Source: Beta vulgaris subsp. vulgaris (taxonomy: Eukaryota; Streptophyta; Magnoliopsida; Caryophyllales; Amaranthaceae). From it: a stretch of DNA of 64,000 nt. Where the stretch lies: positions 46,944,880 through 47,008,879 of the forward strand of contig NC_079209.1 of the NCBI RefSeq assembly GCF_026745355.1, in the 5' to 3' direction. Shown here in pieces: positions 12,540 through 24,296 of this stretch (its first letter is position 1; every line of letters begins with the position of its first letter). Both the position numbers and the translations under genes were made by a program. Below the pieces are notes generated by a model. The model was given only the letters and a program-made list of their open reading frames with translations. It did no database searches and was not told where the DNA came from.

Positions 12540-13270
12540 ACCATTATACCATGGGTATCAAGCTCAACACGTATTAGGCACGTCATACCATTATAGAAAA
12601 CCAGCCCAACAACACAAAAGGTGCAATTAATCAAGCTCAAAAGAGTGTTAGGGAACGCAAACCATTACCGAAAACAAGCCCAACATAACAAAAGAGACAT
12701 TTTCATCAAGCTCAACAGAAGGGACATCATACTATTATCAAAATCCAACCGAACAAAACAAAAGGGCTTGTTCATCAACTTCGATCAACAGATTCATAAG
12801 CCAGCATACTAGCACTGAAAATCAGCCAAAAACTGAAGGGGTATAAATCAAGATCAATGTGATTTTAATGACAACATACCATGACAGAGAAACAAGCCCA
12901 CAAAACAAAAGGGGCTCATCAAGATCCGCACAAAGGATAACATATCATCACCAAAAACCACCACCAAAAGAACAAAGAGAGCATATTCATCAAGCTCAAC
13001 ATAGTATTAGAGACATATATCAAGCCTCAACAACATAAAAGGTTATATCATTTATCACCTACATAGTATACAAAAAAAAAATGAGCAATGAACCAAAAGT
13101 TGCAAATATCAAGTGTTAGCAACACTTGAGCACTGTTGAGAAACAAAAACCCACTTATCAGTACAGTGGAAACACCAAAAAGCAAAATGGTAATAAAATT
13201 CACTCAACCTACAAATTATAAATATAAGGAAATGAGTAATAAAAGATCAATAAAATATAAAATCAAAAAA
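12540..13270. repeat. hAT inter-unit spacer with ~70-bp imperfect tandem repeats (copy 4)
   Basis: Fourth copy of the spacer, with the same repeat motif and the same AT-rich junction (13230-13275) before the dimerisation end of the next unit. Confidence 0.78.
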
Positions 13271-13289
13271 TTACCTAAAGATTTATGCA

Positions 13290-15295
13290 TACCCTTGGAA
13301 AAGAGTCCAAGTATACATTGTCAAAAACAAATTCTTTAACAACATCAAAACACTCATCAACTTCCTCTTCTTTCAAGTATCCAAATAAACAGTTTTGGGT
13401 TGTTCAACATTTTTGGAAGAAGAGATGACCTATATTTGGTTAAAACTCTCCCACCTATGCTAAATGAGGATTCCGATGCAACCGATGTGATAGGGATAGC
13501 CAAGATATCTTTCGGCGTCGTAGAAAAAATAGGATATATAGACGCGGAAGACTGCCAAAACTTAAGAACATCAAAATCATCTTCAGTGCGTGGAATCAAG
13601 GGTGCATTTAGATATGCACCCACACCACTTTCAGCATATGAGCCACTATAATTATTGGGCTCATTTTACTAAAAAAACTTAATAGAAATAGTAATATAAC
13701 TTAGTTTCACAACATTTACATATCAAAAAATGGCTCAATTGTTCAAAATAATAACATGAATCATGCTAGCCATTGTTTGAGTAGATGTAGAACTGGAGTA
13801 TGATGTAAATGTCAAATTGATTAAAATATAGTCATAGAACTTATCAAGCTCCAAAAATGCAATACAAACAAGTTTTACTTTTTTTCTCCATTTCAATTCC
13901 CACAACCAAACACCCAAACATGCTTTGAACCAACCACAACTTATAACAAGGATCAAACAAAATAGATACAAAGCACAAGTTGATAATTAGCCCAATATTT
14001 CTCAAATTTTATCAACATTTCCTTAGCCATTTTTTGAATACTATCGACCTCATTAATATGGCCCACTTCTAATAAGATTTCAATCTCTATGATTTTCTTA
14101 AAGTATAGATTAGCAATTGGGCATTCAAAACTCGAAAACAATACACCTAATATGGTAAAAAGGCTCAAGAAAGTCACAAACATATTTAACAATCTCCCAT
14201 TCATCAAAAGTTAATCCATAATCACAACAAGACTCTCTAATTGAAAATAAATTGATAGCACTCATAATCATAAAATAGCTGGAGTTCCACCTAGTGGGAA
14301 CATCCAACCTTAACTTCCCTAAAAAAGCAATGTTAGAATCCACAACACATTGTTTAGATTTTGTTAACCTTGAAACAGAACCATTAATATAATTCACACC
14401 ATCACGCAACTTCTTCACACAATCACCCACAACTTTCATGCCAGCTTACACAATTATATTTAAAACATGGGGACAACATCTAACATGGAAATACTTACCA
14501 TTTGAAGGTAAACCATAACGATAAATCATATTTCAACCTAGTTATCATGACATCCATGGAACTAGCATTATCAAATTTCATAGAAAATATATTTCTCTCC
14601 AACTTTCAATCCTTAATCAACTCCAAACACATATATATATCAATCCCTTTATGTCGTGGGGGAAAGTACTTAAAATTCAGAATGTGGGATTTTAATTTCC
14701 AATTATTGTCAACATAATGCACAATCAAGGTAAAATAAACACGAGATGATACTCCAAAAGTCTAGTAATCACAAGTAAAACACACCCTACTATTAACCAA
14801 AGAAAGAACAGTTTGCAAAGAAGACTTCATATCATGATGCTGAATAACAATTTATTTTAGTATTGTATTTCTAGAAATGTGTCTGATATTTGGGTTAAGA
14901 TAATAATGGAATTGCCTAAGCTTATTATGCTCAACTATCCTAAGCGAATATGAACGACATATAATGGCCTCAACAAACATTCTAAAATAGGTCTTGTGAT
15001 CTTAATCAAAACACACATTAGGATTTTCAGCTTTATGCTTAACATGAGCATGGCATTTTTCAATATGACTAGCTAATAGAATTAGAAGGGCCATAAGAAG
15101 GGTCAGCATAATATTCGACTAGTTTGCAATATTTTCATGTTTGCTTGAGCCATAAACTTACTATCCTTACGTTCAACCATAGTGAAAGTGTAATGTGCCC
15201 ATATTGCAGCCCTTCTTTTACCTTTTGGTGGAGATTGTAACTTCTTCCTTTTAGGTTTGTAGGACACAACAGGAGAAATGTCTGTTGGAGGCTTG
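13290..15295 (-). pseudogene. hAT transposase tandem unit 5, broken
   Basis: Minus strand. It keeps a good dimerisation region (13623-13400: [51 protein letters not shown]), the family signature of hAT C-termini. Further upstream in its frame series are EKKVKLVCIAF (13890), FDEWEIVKYVCDFLEPF (14210), LRLDVPTRWNSSYFMIMSAI (14310-14260), a decayed FTCD region near 14770 and a BED region (15280-15130: [16 protein letters not shown]). No spacer follows: at 15295/15296 its BED end is joined directly to the dimerisation end of unit 6. Confidence 0.82.
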
Positions 15296-17375
15296 TTTGT
15301 CAAAAATAGATTCTTTAACAACATCAAAACACTCATCAACTTCCTCTTCTTTCAAGTATCCAAATAAACAGTTTTGGGTTGTTACGAAAGCCTCAACATT
15401 TTTGGGAAGAAGAGATGACCTATATTTGGTTAAAACTCTCCCACTTATGCTAAATGAGGATTCTGATGCAACCGATGTGATAGGGATAGCCAAGATATCT
15501 TTCGGCATCGTAGAAAAAACAGGATATATAGACGCGAAAGACTGCTAAAACTTAAGAACATCAAAATCATCTTCAATGCGTGGAATCAAGGGTGCATTTA
15601 GATATGCATCCACACCACTTTCAGCATATGCGCCACTATAATTATTGGGCTCATTTTACTAAAAAAAACGTAATAGAAAAAACCATACAACTTAGTCACA
15701 ACATTTACATATCAAAGAATGGCTCAATTGTTCAAAATAATAAACTGGATCATGCTAGCCATATTCGAGTAGATGTAGAACTGGAGTAAGATGTAAATGC
15801 TGAAGTGGTGGAAATATTGTCATAGAACTTATAAAGCTCCATAAATGCAATACAAACAAGTTTTACTTTTTTCTCCATTTTAATTCCCACAACCAAACAC
15901 CCAAACATGCTTTGAACCAACCACAACTTATAACAAGGATCAAACAAAACAGATACAGAGCACAAGTTGATAATTAGCCCAATATTTCTCAAATTTTGTC
16001 AACATTTCCTTAGCCATTTTCTGAATACTATCGACCACATTAATATAGCCCACTTCTAATAATATTTCAATTTCTATGATTTTCTTAAAGTATAGATTAG
16101 CAATTGGGCATTCAAAACTCGAAAACAATACACCTAATATGGTAAAAAAGCTCAAGAAAGTCACAAACATATTTAACAATCTCCCATTCATCAAAAGTTA
16201 GTCCATAATCACAACAAGACTCTCTAATTGAAAATAAATCGATATAACTCATAATCATCAAATAGCTGAAGTTCCACCTAATGGGAACATCCAACCTTGA
16301 CTTCCCTAAAAAAGCAATGTTAGAATCTACAACACATTGTTCAAATTTTGTTAATCTTGAAACAGAACCATCAATATAATTCACACCATCACGCAACTTC
16401 TTCACACAATCATCCACAACTTTCATGCCAGCTTACACAATTATATTTAAAACATTGGCACAACATCTAACATGGAAATACTTACCATTTGAAGGTAAAC
16501 CATAACGAGAATGCAAATCATATTTCAACCTAGTTATCATGACATCCATGGAACTAGCATTATCATATTTCATAGAAAATGTCTTTCCTTCCAACTTCCA
16601 ATTCCTTTATGTGATGGGGGAAAGTACTTAAAATTCATAATGTGGGATCTTAATTTCCAATTATTATCAACATTATGCACAAGCAAGGTAAAATAACCAC
16701 GAGATGATACTTCAGAAGTCCAGCAATCACAAGTAAAACACACCTTACTATTAACCAAAGACAGAGCAATTTGCAAAGAAGACTTCATATCATGATGCTG
16801 AAAAACACAATATTTTAGTGTTGTATTTTTAGAAATGTGTCTGACATTTGGGTTAAGATAAGAATGCAATTGCCTAAGTTTCTCATGCTCAACCATACTA
16901 AGCGAATATGAATGACACATAATGGCCTCAGCACACATTCTATAATAGGTCTTTTAATCTTAATCAGAACACGCATTAGGATTTTCAGCTTTATGCTTAA
17001 CATAAGCAAGGCATTTTTCAATATGACTAATAACATTAGAAGGGCCATAAGAAGGGCCAGCATACTATTTGACTGTTTTGGAATATTTACTTGTTGCATC
17101 ATGAGCCATAAACTTACCATCCTTACCTTCAACAATAGTGAAAGTGTAATGTGCCCATATTGCAACTCTCCGTTTACCTTCTGGTGGATACTTTAACTTC
17201 TTCCTTTTACGGTTGTAGGACACAACAGGAGAAATGTTTGTTGGAGGCTTGTTGCACTCAATTGTCTCAATAACATCATCTGTAAATAGAACAAAAAACC
17301 ACAAATATCTATAAACAAACATAAATACAAATTAAAATGAAAAAACAGAAACTTATCAAGAAATATTACCTTCGA
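15296..17375 (-). pseudogene. hAT transposase tandem unit 6, broken; right end of the array
   Basis: Minus strand. Dimerisation block 15508-15310 ([52 protein letters not shown]), DUF4413-like EKKVKLVCIAFMELYKFYDN near 15870-15810, LDEWEIVKYVC-type block (16200), LDVPIRWNFSYLMIMS (16300), FTCDCWTSEVSSRGYFTLLVH (16735-16675), IMCHSYSLSMVEHEK (16920-16880) and BED region (17280-17130). Internal stops and frameshifts are present. Homology to the other units ends at about 17375, where an unrelated G-rich region begins. Confidence 0.8.
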
Positions 17376-17526
17376 AAAAAAGCAAGTGGTCCATGAGAAT
17401 CAATTTGGGGGTCATACAAACGATCCATGATACTGGAAAATAATGAGATCAATCAAATTACAAACATAAAGTTATGGAAAACAAAAATCAGGAAGGAATG
17501 GGAAGAAACAAAACAAGAAAGGAAAA

Positions 17527-17775
17527 TGGTTCAGGTGAGGGTCAAGGTCAGGGTCAGTGGGTTAGGGTCAGGGTAAGTGGGCTAGGCTCAGGGCCAATGG
17601 GCCTATGTCAGGGTCAGTGGGCCTAGGTTTGGATTAGTGGGCCTAGATCAGGGTCAGTGGGCCTGGTGGGCTTAGGTCAGGGTCAGTGTGCCTGGTTTTG
17701 GGTTAGTGGGCCTAGGTCTGGGTCTGGGTCAATGGGCCTAGGTCAATGCTACAGGCCACTAGGCCTGGGTCAGAT
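17527..17775. repeat. G-rich minisatellite, ~20-bp unit (gggtcagtgggcctaggtca)
   Basis: About ten diverged tandem copies of a unit built from gggtca and gtgggcctaggt. Runs of two to three G recur on the plus strand, so G-quadruplex formation is possible but untested. No gene. Confidence 0.85.
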
Positions 17776-17998
17776 CAAAGGCATAAAACACTCTTAAAAA
17801 CCCTAAAACATTCAGATGTGAGGCATAAAATAAATAATTAAAGACCTAAAACATTTAGATCTAAGGCATAAAATAAATTATTAAAACCCTAAAACATTGG
17901 TATCTAAGGCATAAAATAAATAAAACACTTGTAAAAACTCTAAAATGTTCAGATCTAAGACATAAAATAAATAAATAAAAAATCCAAAAACATTGGAG
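17776..17998. repeat. ~57-bp tandem repeat (aggcataaaataaat ... ccctaaaacattc)
   Basis: Four diverged copies of a unit carrying aaaccctaaaacatt, cagatctaaggcataaaa and taaataa. AT-rich, non-coding. Confidence 0.75.
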
Positions 17999-18125
17999 AG
18001 TGAGGGATGGAGAGTGGAACGGAGAACATTGGGTATGTATAGTGAAAGTTTTTGGGCAACAATTTAGGTTTAAAGTGATGGGGGGTCCATTTGAGAGTTA
18101 TTTAAGAGATCATTATTTCTATTTG

Positions 18126-18204
18126 TATTATCATTATCATTATCATTATCATTATCATTATCATTATCATTATCATTATCATTATCATTATCATTATCAT
18201 TATC

Positions 18205-18241
<37 letters not shown>
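18126..18241. repeat. (TTATCA)n microsatellite
   Basis: About seventeen tandem hexamers followed by TTA triplets. The repetitive open frames over it (YHYHYH, NDNDND, MIMIMI) are artefacts. The foldback element at 18242 is inserted at its TTA-rich end. Confidence 0.95.
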
Positions 18242-19395
18242 GGGAAATTCTCAATGGTAACCTTGTACTTTTGGCAATTCTCAATGGTAGCCAATTTTTT
18301 TTTCGATTCTCAATGGTAGCCTTATACTTTTAAAAAGTTGCAAAAGTAACTTTATTTAGAATATTCCGTTATATTTTCGTTAAATCTAACCAATTTGTTA
18401 ACTGCAGTTAACTTTTAATAAAAAAAAATAAACCCAAACCCCTCCCCCATCATTGTCATCAGGTACAACCTCATTCCCCACCCACAGCCAACCCCCCTCC
18501 CGACTGCAACGGTGGCGACTGCACCGCCGGAAACCACTCCCCCTCCCTCCCTCGGCGAATCTGACCCCCACCCCCGCCTCGACCCACGCCCCCCGCCTCT
18601 CTTTCCTCACACCCCGACCCGTTTCCCTCACCCTCAGCCCCGTTTCCCGACCCCAACCCCACTCCAAACCACCCCGATAACCACCGCCGATCCCCGACAA
18701 TCCCTCTCCCTCGTTCGCCGCCCTTGAAAACCTTAAACCCCACCCATAAACTCTAGAAATATCAAACCCGTTTAGGGTTCTAAACCCAGAAAATGGGTCT
18801 GGATTTTTTTATAATTTTTGGGTGGGATTCACGATTTCCGGGGTCAGCGGGTTTCTGGGTTTGGAACCCTAAACGGATTTGAATTTTATGGAATTTTTTG
18901 GGTGGGTTTAGTGTTTTCGAGGCCATCAAACAGGGGAGATGAGTCGTCGGGGAGAGGCGGCAATTTTTGTGGTTGTTTGGAGTGGAGTCGGGGTCGGGGT
19001 GACGGTGGGGAAACTGGTCGAGGTGGGGGGCGTCGGTGAAGGGGCTTTGGTGGGGGTTAGTTTAGCCGGCGCCGGCGGAGGGGGAACGGTTTCCGGCGCC
19101 GTTGCAGGGGAGAGGGCTGGTTGTTGGTACGAAGGGGAGGGGGACTGACTGTTATGGAGTAGGGGAGGGGGGCGTTGGTTTTTATTTTATTTTATCTTTA
19201 TTTTTATTATTTTATTTTTAAAAGTTAACTTTAGTTAGTGGCTAGGTTAGATTTAACTGAAATTTAACTAAAAATCATAAATAAGGCTACGGAAGCAACT
19301 TAATGTAAACTTGAAGGCTACCATTGAGAATGAAAAAAAAAATTGGCTACCATTGAGAATTGCCAAAAGTACGGGGCTACCATTGAGAATTTCCC
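18242..19395. mobile_element. Second non-autonomous foldback element with 9-bp target duplication (Mutator-like)
   Basis: The left end starts gggaaattctcaatggta and the right end is its complement. The 9-bp direct repeat ttattatta flanks it (18233-18241 and 19396-19404), although the insertion lies in a TTA repeat and so the duplication is partly ambiguous. The inverted arms contain repeated tctcaatggtagcc motifs, an AT-rich part with gttaactttta/taaaagttaac (18400-18420 and 19218-19235), then GC-rich blocks that mirror each other (gactgcaacggtggcgactg and ccgccggaaacc at 18500-18535 against 19065-19110). A second inner pair around gtttagggttctaaaccc (18770-18790) and ggaaccctaaacgg (18863-18876) gives a nested foldback. 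No transposase. Confidence 0.8.
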
Positions 19396-19433
<38 letters not shown>

Positions 19434-19434
19434 A

Positions 19435-19471
<37 letters not shown>

Positions 19472-19493
19472 TTAGTACTATTATTATTATTAT
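19396..19493. repeat. (TTA)n microsatellite
   Basis: Tandem TTA triplets with a few interruptions, continuing the repeat in which the foldback element inserted. Confidence 0.95.
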
Positions 19494-20409
19494 TTGTTAG
19501 ATGTTGCATACAATGAATTAAATCAAATAATTTCTTTCAAAAAAAAATAAAAAAATTAAATCAAATAATTTTGTTATGAAATTGATTCTACATGGAGACG
19601 ATTAATTAAAATGTTGTTTTGAATTATTTAATTAAACTATTGGCTTACATTAATGAATTGATCTTATCTAATAGTAGTTTACATTAATGAATTGATCTTA
19701 TCTAATAGTAGTTTGTTTCATTTAAATTATATATCTTTAATTAGTTCATTGACTTAAAACGGTCAACTTATATGGAGTGTTGTTATGTTCCATAGATAAT
19801 ACAGAGTATATCAGAGTATAAAGTATTTTTAACATAAACAGAATACAAAGTATAATATACTTTAACATAAACGATCCATGTAAATCATATACACCAATAA
19901 GCTTATCAACTTATATCAATAAATTGATCTAATCCAATATCATTATACATTCTTATGCAATAACAAATTGTTTCAACTTGTTTATGTGTTTGGATGTATT
20001 CCCATATATAACATCTAATCGAACAAGTAAAAACAACTTCACTAATCAACTTGTTTTGCTTTACTAATATGTTTTGTATTTGCAATACATATAGTTTAAT
20101 CAAGGTTCACTTTGATAGATCATTACTATTTTCTAATTTTCAATTACCTTGTCAGCTTATATTGATATATTATATAATCCAGTATTACCTTGTTTTAGTT
20201 AAATTAGATATTTGAATTTCAAAATAAATGTAACTTATAAATGATTAACTACATTGGAGTGTTCTTATCTTGATTTAGGTTATCGTTTCACATTGATACA
20301 ATAATCTAATAGTTTGATACTAACTTGTTTCACTTTAATATTATGTTTTGATATCAACATGGACCAATGTAATCTTTAATTATCAAACCAACTTATATTG
20401 ATGTATTCA
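19494..20409. other. AT-rich intergenic DNA with short direct repeats
   Basis: A perfect ~40-bp tandem duplication lies at 19643-19722 (around tacattaatgaattgatctt). The motif acttatattgatatatt returns several times to 20400. I see no gene, RNA gene or element ends here. Confidence 0.6.
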
Positions 20410-20640
20410 CACAACAAGAATCCGCCTTTTTAGCGTCTGAATTTAGCATCCGACAGTATAAGTGGACGGTAAATTAAAAATTAGCGTCTGATTTATGTCA
20501 GACACTAATTTGCGTCTGCTATCTTGTTTTTTAGCGTCCGCTCTCGTAAACAGACGCTAATTAGCGTCCGTCTACAAAAACGGACACTAATTAGCGTCCG
20601 TTCAGTAAATTAGCGTCCGTTACGCAGACGCTAATTTATT
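20410..20640 (+). mobile_element. CACTA-like left terminus with subterminal repeats
   Basis: It begins cacaacaagaatccgcc, a variant of the plant CACTA terminus CACTACAAGAA. Within 230 bp the motif ttagcgtccg/cagacgctaat occurs at least nine times in both orientations, the usual CACTA subterminal pattern. No complementary right terminus was found downstream, so the element is truncated or its end has decayed. Confidence 0.6.
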
Positions 20641-23088
20641 GGCCCTACCAAAATCAATCGACCAAACCGTCCAATTATTGTCCATAACGCCATATGGTCC
20701 TCTCTCACTCAATTCTCTCTCACTCAATTCTCTCTCACCTCAATTCTTTCCTCTGTCTAACTCTTCATCTCCCTCAAACTATTCATTTTCCTCAGAAAAA
20801 TTGTGGTTTTCGTTATTTCACTCGTTTAGATCTGGTATTTTTGTTCAGTTAGTTGTGGTAGGGTTTTGTTCAGTTGGTTGCATCATCGTCGCTGCTGTCT
20901 CTGAGCTTCATCGTCGTCTTCAAGCATCACCGCCGCTTCTTTATCAGGTATAGTTTATTTTATTTTTAATTGTCGTTTGAATTTTCATTATTCTATTTTT
21001 TATTCTGAATTTTCGTTTTCGGATTTCTGTTTTTCAATTTTCAATTTTTTGGTTTGGGTTTTTGGATCTGTTGTTTTGGTTTGGGTTTTGGATCTGTTGT
21101 TTTGGTTTGGGTGGGTCTGTTCGTGGGGTTGTTCGGGGAGGGTGGTGCTTTCCGGCTCGTGTGGGTGGGGCTCTGGGTTCGTGGGTGGTTTGGGTATTTG
21201 GGGTTAGGGTTTCGCATTTTGGGTTGGGTTTGACCGGTATAATAAATTCAATAACACTTGTTCACATTCATTCCAAACATTTTAGAAAAGACTGAAACCC
21301 CAAAAATTTGTTCACTTTCTCTCTCCTCTGGTGCTGCCGCCGCAGCAGTGCTCCCGCGCTTCTTGGCGTTGTTGCCGCATTTGTGGATGGCTGTTGTAGC
21401 TTCTGTGTGTAGTAAGTTGTTTACTAATTAAAATTCATTTACTTTGAATTGAAACTTGTTTTGAAGTTTACATTACTATGAACTTTGATTCCAATAAATT
21501 CATGACAAATTTTGGGTTGGGTTAATTACTTCACCATTCTTTTTTGTACTCTGTAGAAAGAAACATCATGAATTTTTATTAACACTTGTTCTTCTCTATC
21601 TCTCCATTTGTTTCCAATAATTAAGCTGTCGATTTCCTCTCTCTTCTCTCTAATTTCTTGGGTCTGAATTTTATGATTTCCACCGTTAATAGATTTCAAG
21701 AGCTATGCAAGTTTGCAGCGTAACGGTATATTATTTTTGTTATTCTGTTAATTTGTAAGATTATTTTAAATTTTTACAACTAATGTTGAGTTAAAAGTTG
21801 AAATTATTGAACTAATCTAAACTTAAGGCTTTGATCTCCCCTTTTTTTTTCGTGCATTGTTCCAAGTATAAAATTATAAAGTATATTGGCTTAATCTACT
21901 GTTAGTTCTGGTTTTCTATTGTTGTTGAATGTTGATTGACTGTTTTTCTGCTGGAATTATGAGATATTGGTTGGGAAATGTTGCATGTTGTTCATGAAAT
22001 TATGTAATTTGATTATGAAATTGTAAATGTTTTAGAGAGACACAATTCATGAACTTTATGGGAAGTATAGCTTGTAAATTTTTATGGGAAGTATAGTTGG
22101 ACTGTAGAAACTGAGAAGGTTTAGCATCCATACATTACAAGCTTCATTGGCTTGAAATCGGCTCAGATTGTGTAAACTAAAATGTCCTTGAAACTGGGAA
22201 ACCTTGTGTTCCTGAGGTTTTTGTGCTTCATAGAACCAAACAACTCAAAAGAGTATTCAAGTTTTGTGCTTCCAACTTTATGGGAAGTATAGCTTGTAAA
22301 TTTTTATGCCTACCAGACAAGTACTAACACTTCTTTAATAATAGTCGCCTGAGGAGACTTTAAACTGTTTTAGTCCATAAAGTAGATGCTACGTATTGGA
22401 AGGTTGTTAAGCTAGTTATAGCAAATATAAGAAGACCTTAGCTGTCTGGCATCTGTAGCGTCTCAAATACTGCATTGATGTAGCATATCTATGTATGAGT
22501 GACAATAATCTAGGAGGGTGTTGTGAGTTACCAAAATTTACTGGTAGTTTATTTGTTTTGAGTTATATGACCAGATCCTGCATTATCTAAAATCTTAGCA
22601 ATTGTGTAATCGGGCATAACCTGTTCTTTATGCTACTTATTGTCTTGCTCTATGTGGGTATTTTATATATTATGTTTTTTATATTCTTACACGCCATGAA
22701 TAATGACCTCTATTTTTATATATATGATGTCAACCCATCATATACCTGCACACACAGTCCCAATTTTAAATCTTTGAAGAGCCCATCAATACTGTTTTTC
22801 TATATTTAACAATCCATATAATCCTTTCTTATAGTATAGTGCACCCACTTAGAAAATTTGCTAGATTCACCTCTGGTATAATTGGCTGTTCCAGATTTTG
22901 GGATAGCCAAAAATTGTGGTGGGTGCGGAACTATCAGCTTATCTGGTACAAAAAAGTTGTAGCAAAGTGTTCTTCATAATGTGTTTTGATTTCTAATCTT
23001 ATGCAGCTAGCCATTACTATATTTAATATTGGTTTGTCATTTTAGTGTTTTACTAGTGTCGTGGGCAGTCATTTTAGTGTTTTACTAG
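20641..23088. other. Gene-leader-like sequence, possibly captured; no coding gene recognised
   Basis: From 20690 to 20945 there is a CT-rich leader (repeated ctctctcactcaatt) ending in ttatcag|gtatag, which looks like an untranslated first exon with a 5' splice site. A T-rich intron-like stretch follows, and a second GC-rich exon-like piece with gctgccgccgcagcag lies at 21325-21400. The rest is AT-rich. Two 22-bp direct repeats of gtcattttagtgttttact occur 32 bp apart near 23037 and 23069, right before the inverted cofactor B fragment. No protein family is recognisable. Confidence 0.45.
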
Positions 23089-23936
23089 TGACGGTTGAAA
23101 CAGCTTCACCAATCCGACAGTAGCACACCAAGTATGCTAAGATCAGAAAACTACTAACCTTGATGTTAGCACAAAGATCTTCCATATAATTATCAGGTAA
23201 CTGCACAAAAGAAACAGAGGAAAATGTCAATAGATGAAGGTGGTGTAATCACGTTCAGATCGCTTATATATTTATAACAGTACTAACAATCAGAGTTTGA
23301 TCAAATACACCAGTCAAGGTCTCAAGGATATATTCTTGTGTAAAATTCTGCATTTTGGCTAAGAAATAGGTTTCAGAGACACAGGGGAGCAATATGGAAG
23401 TATCAATCTGTGGTAAGCACCACCAAAAATTACGCATAGCAATATTTTAAGGCTTACCTTAGTACTAGCACCTGAAGGATTTTTTAGTGCTAATTTTTCC
23501 TTGAATTTTCTGAAAGTACCTAAAACAAAATCAAACTTTCAGATAATGCTATTGATATTTCAACCCTATTGCACTCTAATAGTATATAGAAAAGGAAAGG
23601 GGAGGAGAAAAAACAGGACAAGACTAAAATGGTTTTCTTTCATTTATTTGGCTGCACATTTGTGGCTTAGAACATGAGTCGAAGTCAAAACAGTGGCTAT
23701 CATGGTCCTTTTTGGCACCACACATCCAAAACATATTGGCAAATTTGCTTCCCTAATATTGTTTTGCCCACATTATGTTTTGGTCAAGATTGAAACCTCA
23801 TTCCTTCAACCTGTTATGCTGTTTGTAAGTTTGTTAAATTTGAGAGATGACACAAACAATTACTTGGGAAAAGACCTACTGTTCAAGCAGCCTTTTCTCT
23901 GATCAGTCAGTGAAATGGCCAATTTACCACTTGATC
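23089..23936 (-). pseudogene. Inverted duplicate of TFCB exons 4-5 and flanking introns
   Basis: This 848-bp segment is the reverse complement of 27394-28241, with about ten substitutions that I could see and no length difference. On the minus strand it holds exon 4 (23519-23458) and exon 5 (23200-23159) of tubulin-folding cofactor B, with their AG and GT splice sites intact. One substitution changes ATT to ACT (Ile to Thr) near the end of exon 4. It lies 2.1 kb upstream of the gene's start codon. An open frame near 23693-23902 is intron sequence and not a gene. Confidence 0.93.
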
Positions 23937-24296
23937 AGAATTTAGAAGTTAGACAAGGAAAAAAAACTGAAACTGTATTATACTTTTCGGTTATAATTTT
24001 GGGATCATAGAGAAATTACTGAAATCCATATCAAAAACTATTATAAATTACAAAAATGAATAAAACCAAAAAAAGAATATGACGATATTTAGTAAAGAAC
24101 ATCATAGAAAAGGCTGATTATAAAAGAACATGCGCATATAAGACTTGAAAAACAAAAAATTATTCAAAATCACAAAATTGAATAACAGCATAAAAAGAAC
24201 ATGGAAGAATCTTATTCACAAAATGGAGGTGAACTTAAATACTAACTTGCATTTTCAGTTTGTTTACTACTTAGTATTAGGCCTAAAAATATCATC

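Noticed and set aside
17527..17998. Possible CRISPR-like spacing of repeats
   Set aside because: The repeats are diverged tandem minisatellites without unique spacers, and the genome is a plant nuclear genome.
18000..18294. Frames reading YHYHYH, NDNDND and MIMIMI
   Set aside because: Translations of the TTATCA microsatellite.
18398..19148. Pro/Gly-rich frames of 70-100 codons
   Set aside because: They overlap on opposite strands in the GC-rich arms of the second foldback element and have no family features.
23693..23902. 69-codon frame, also seen at 27637-27428
   Set aside because: It is intron 3 sequence of TFCB, present twice only because of the inverted duplication.
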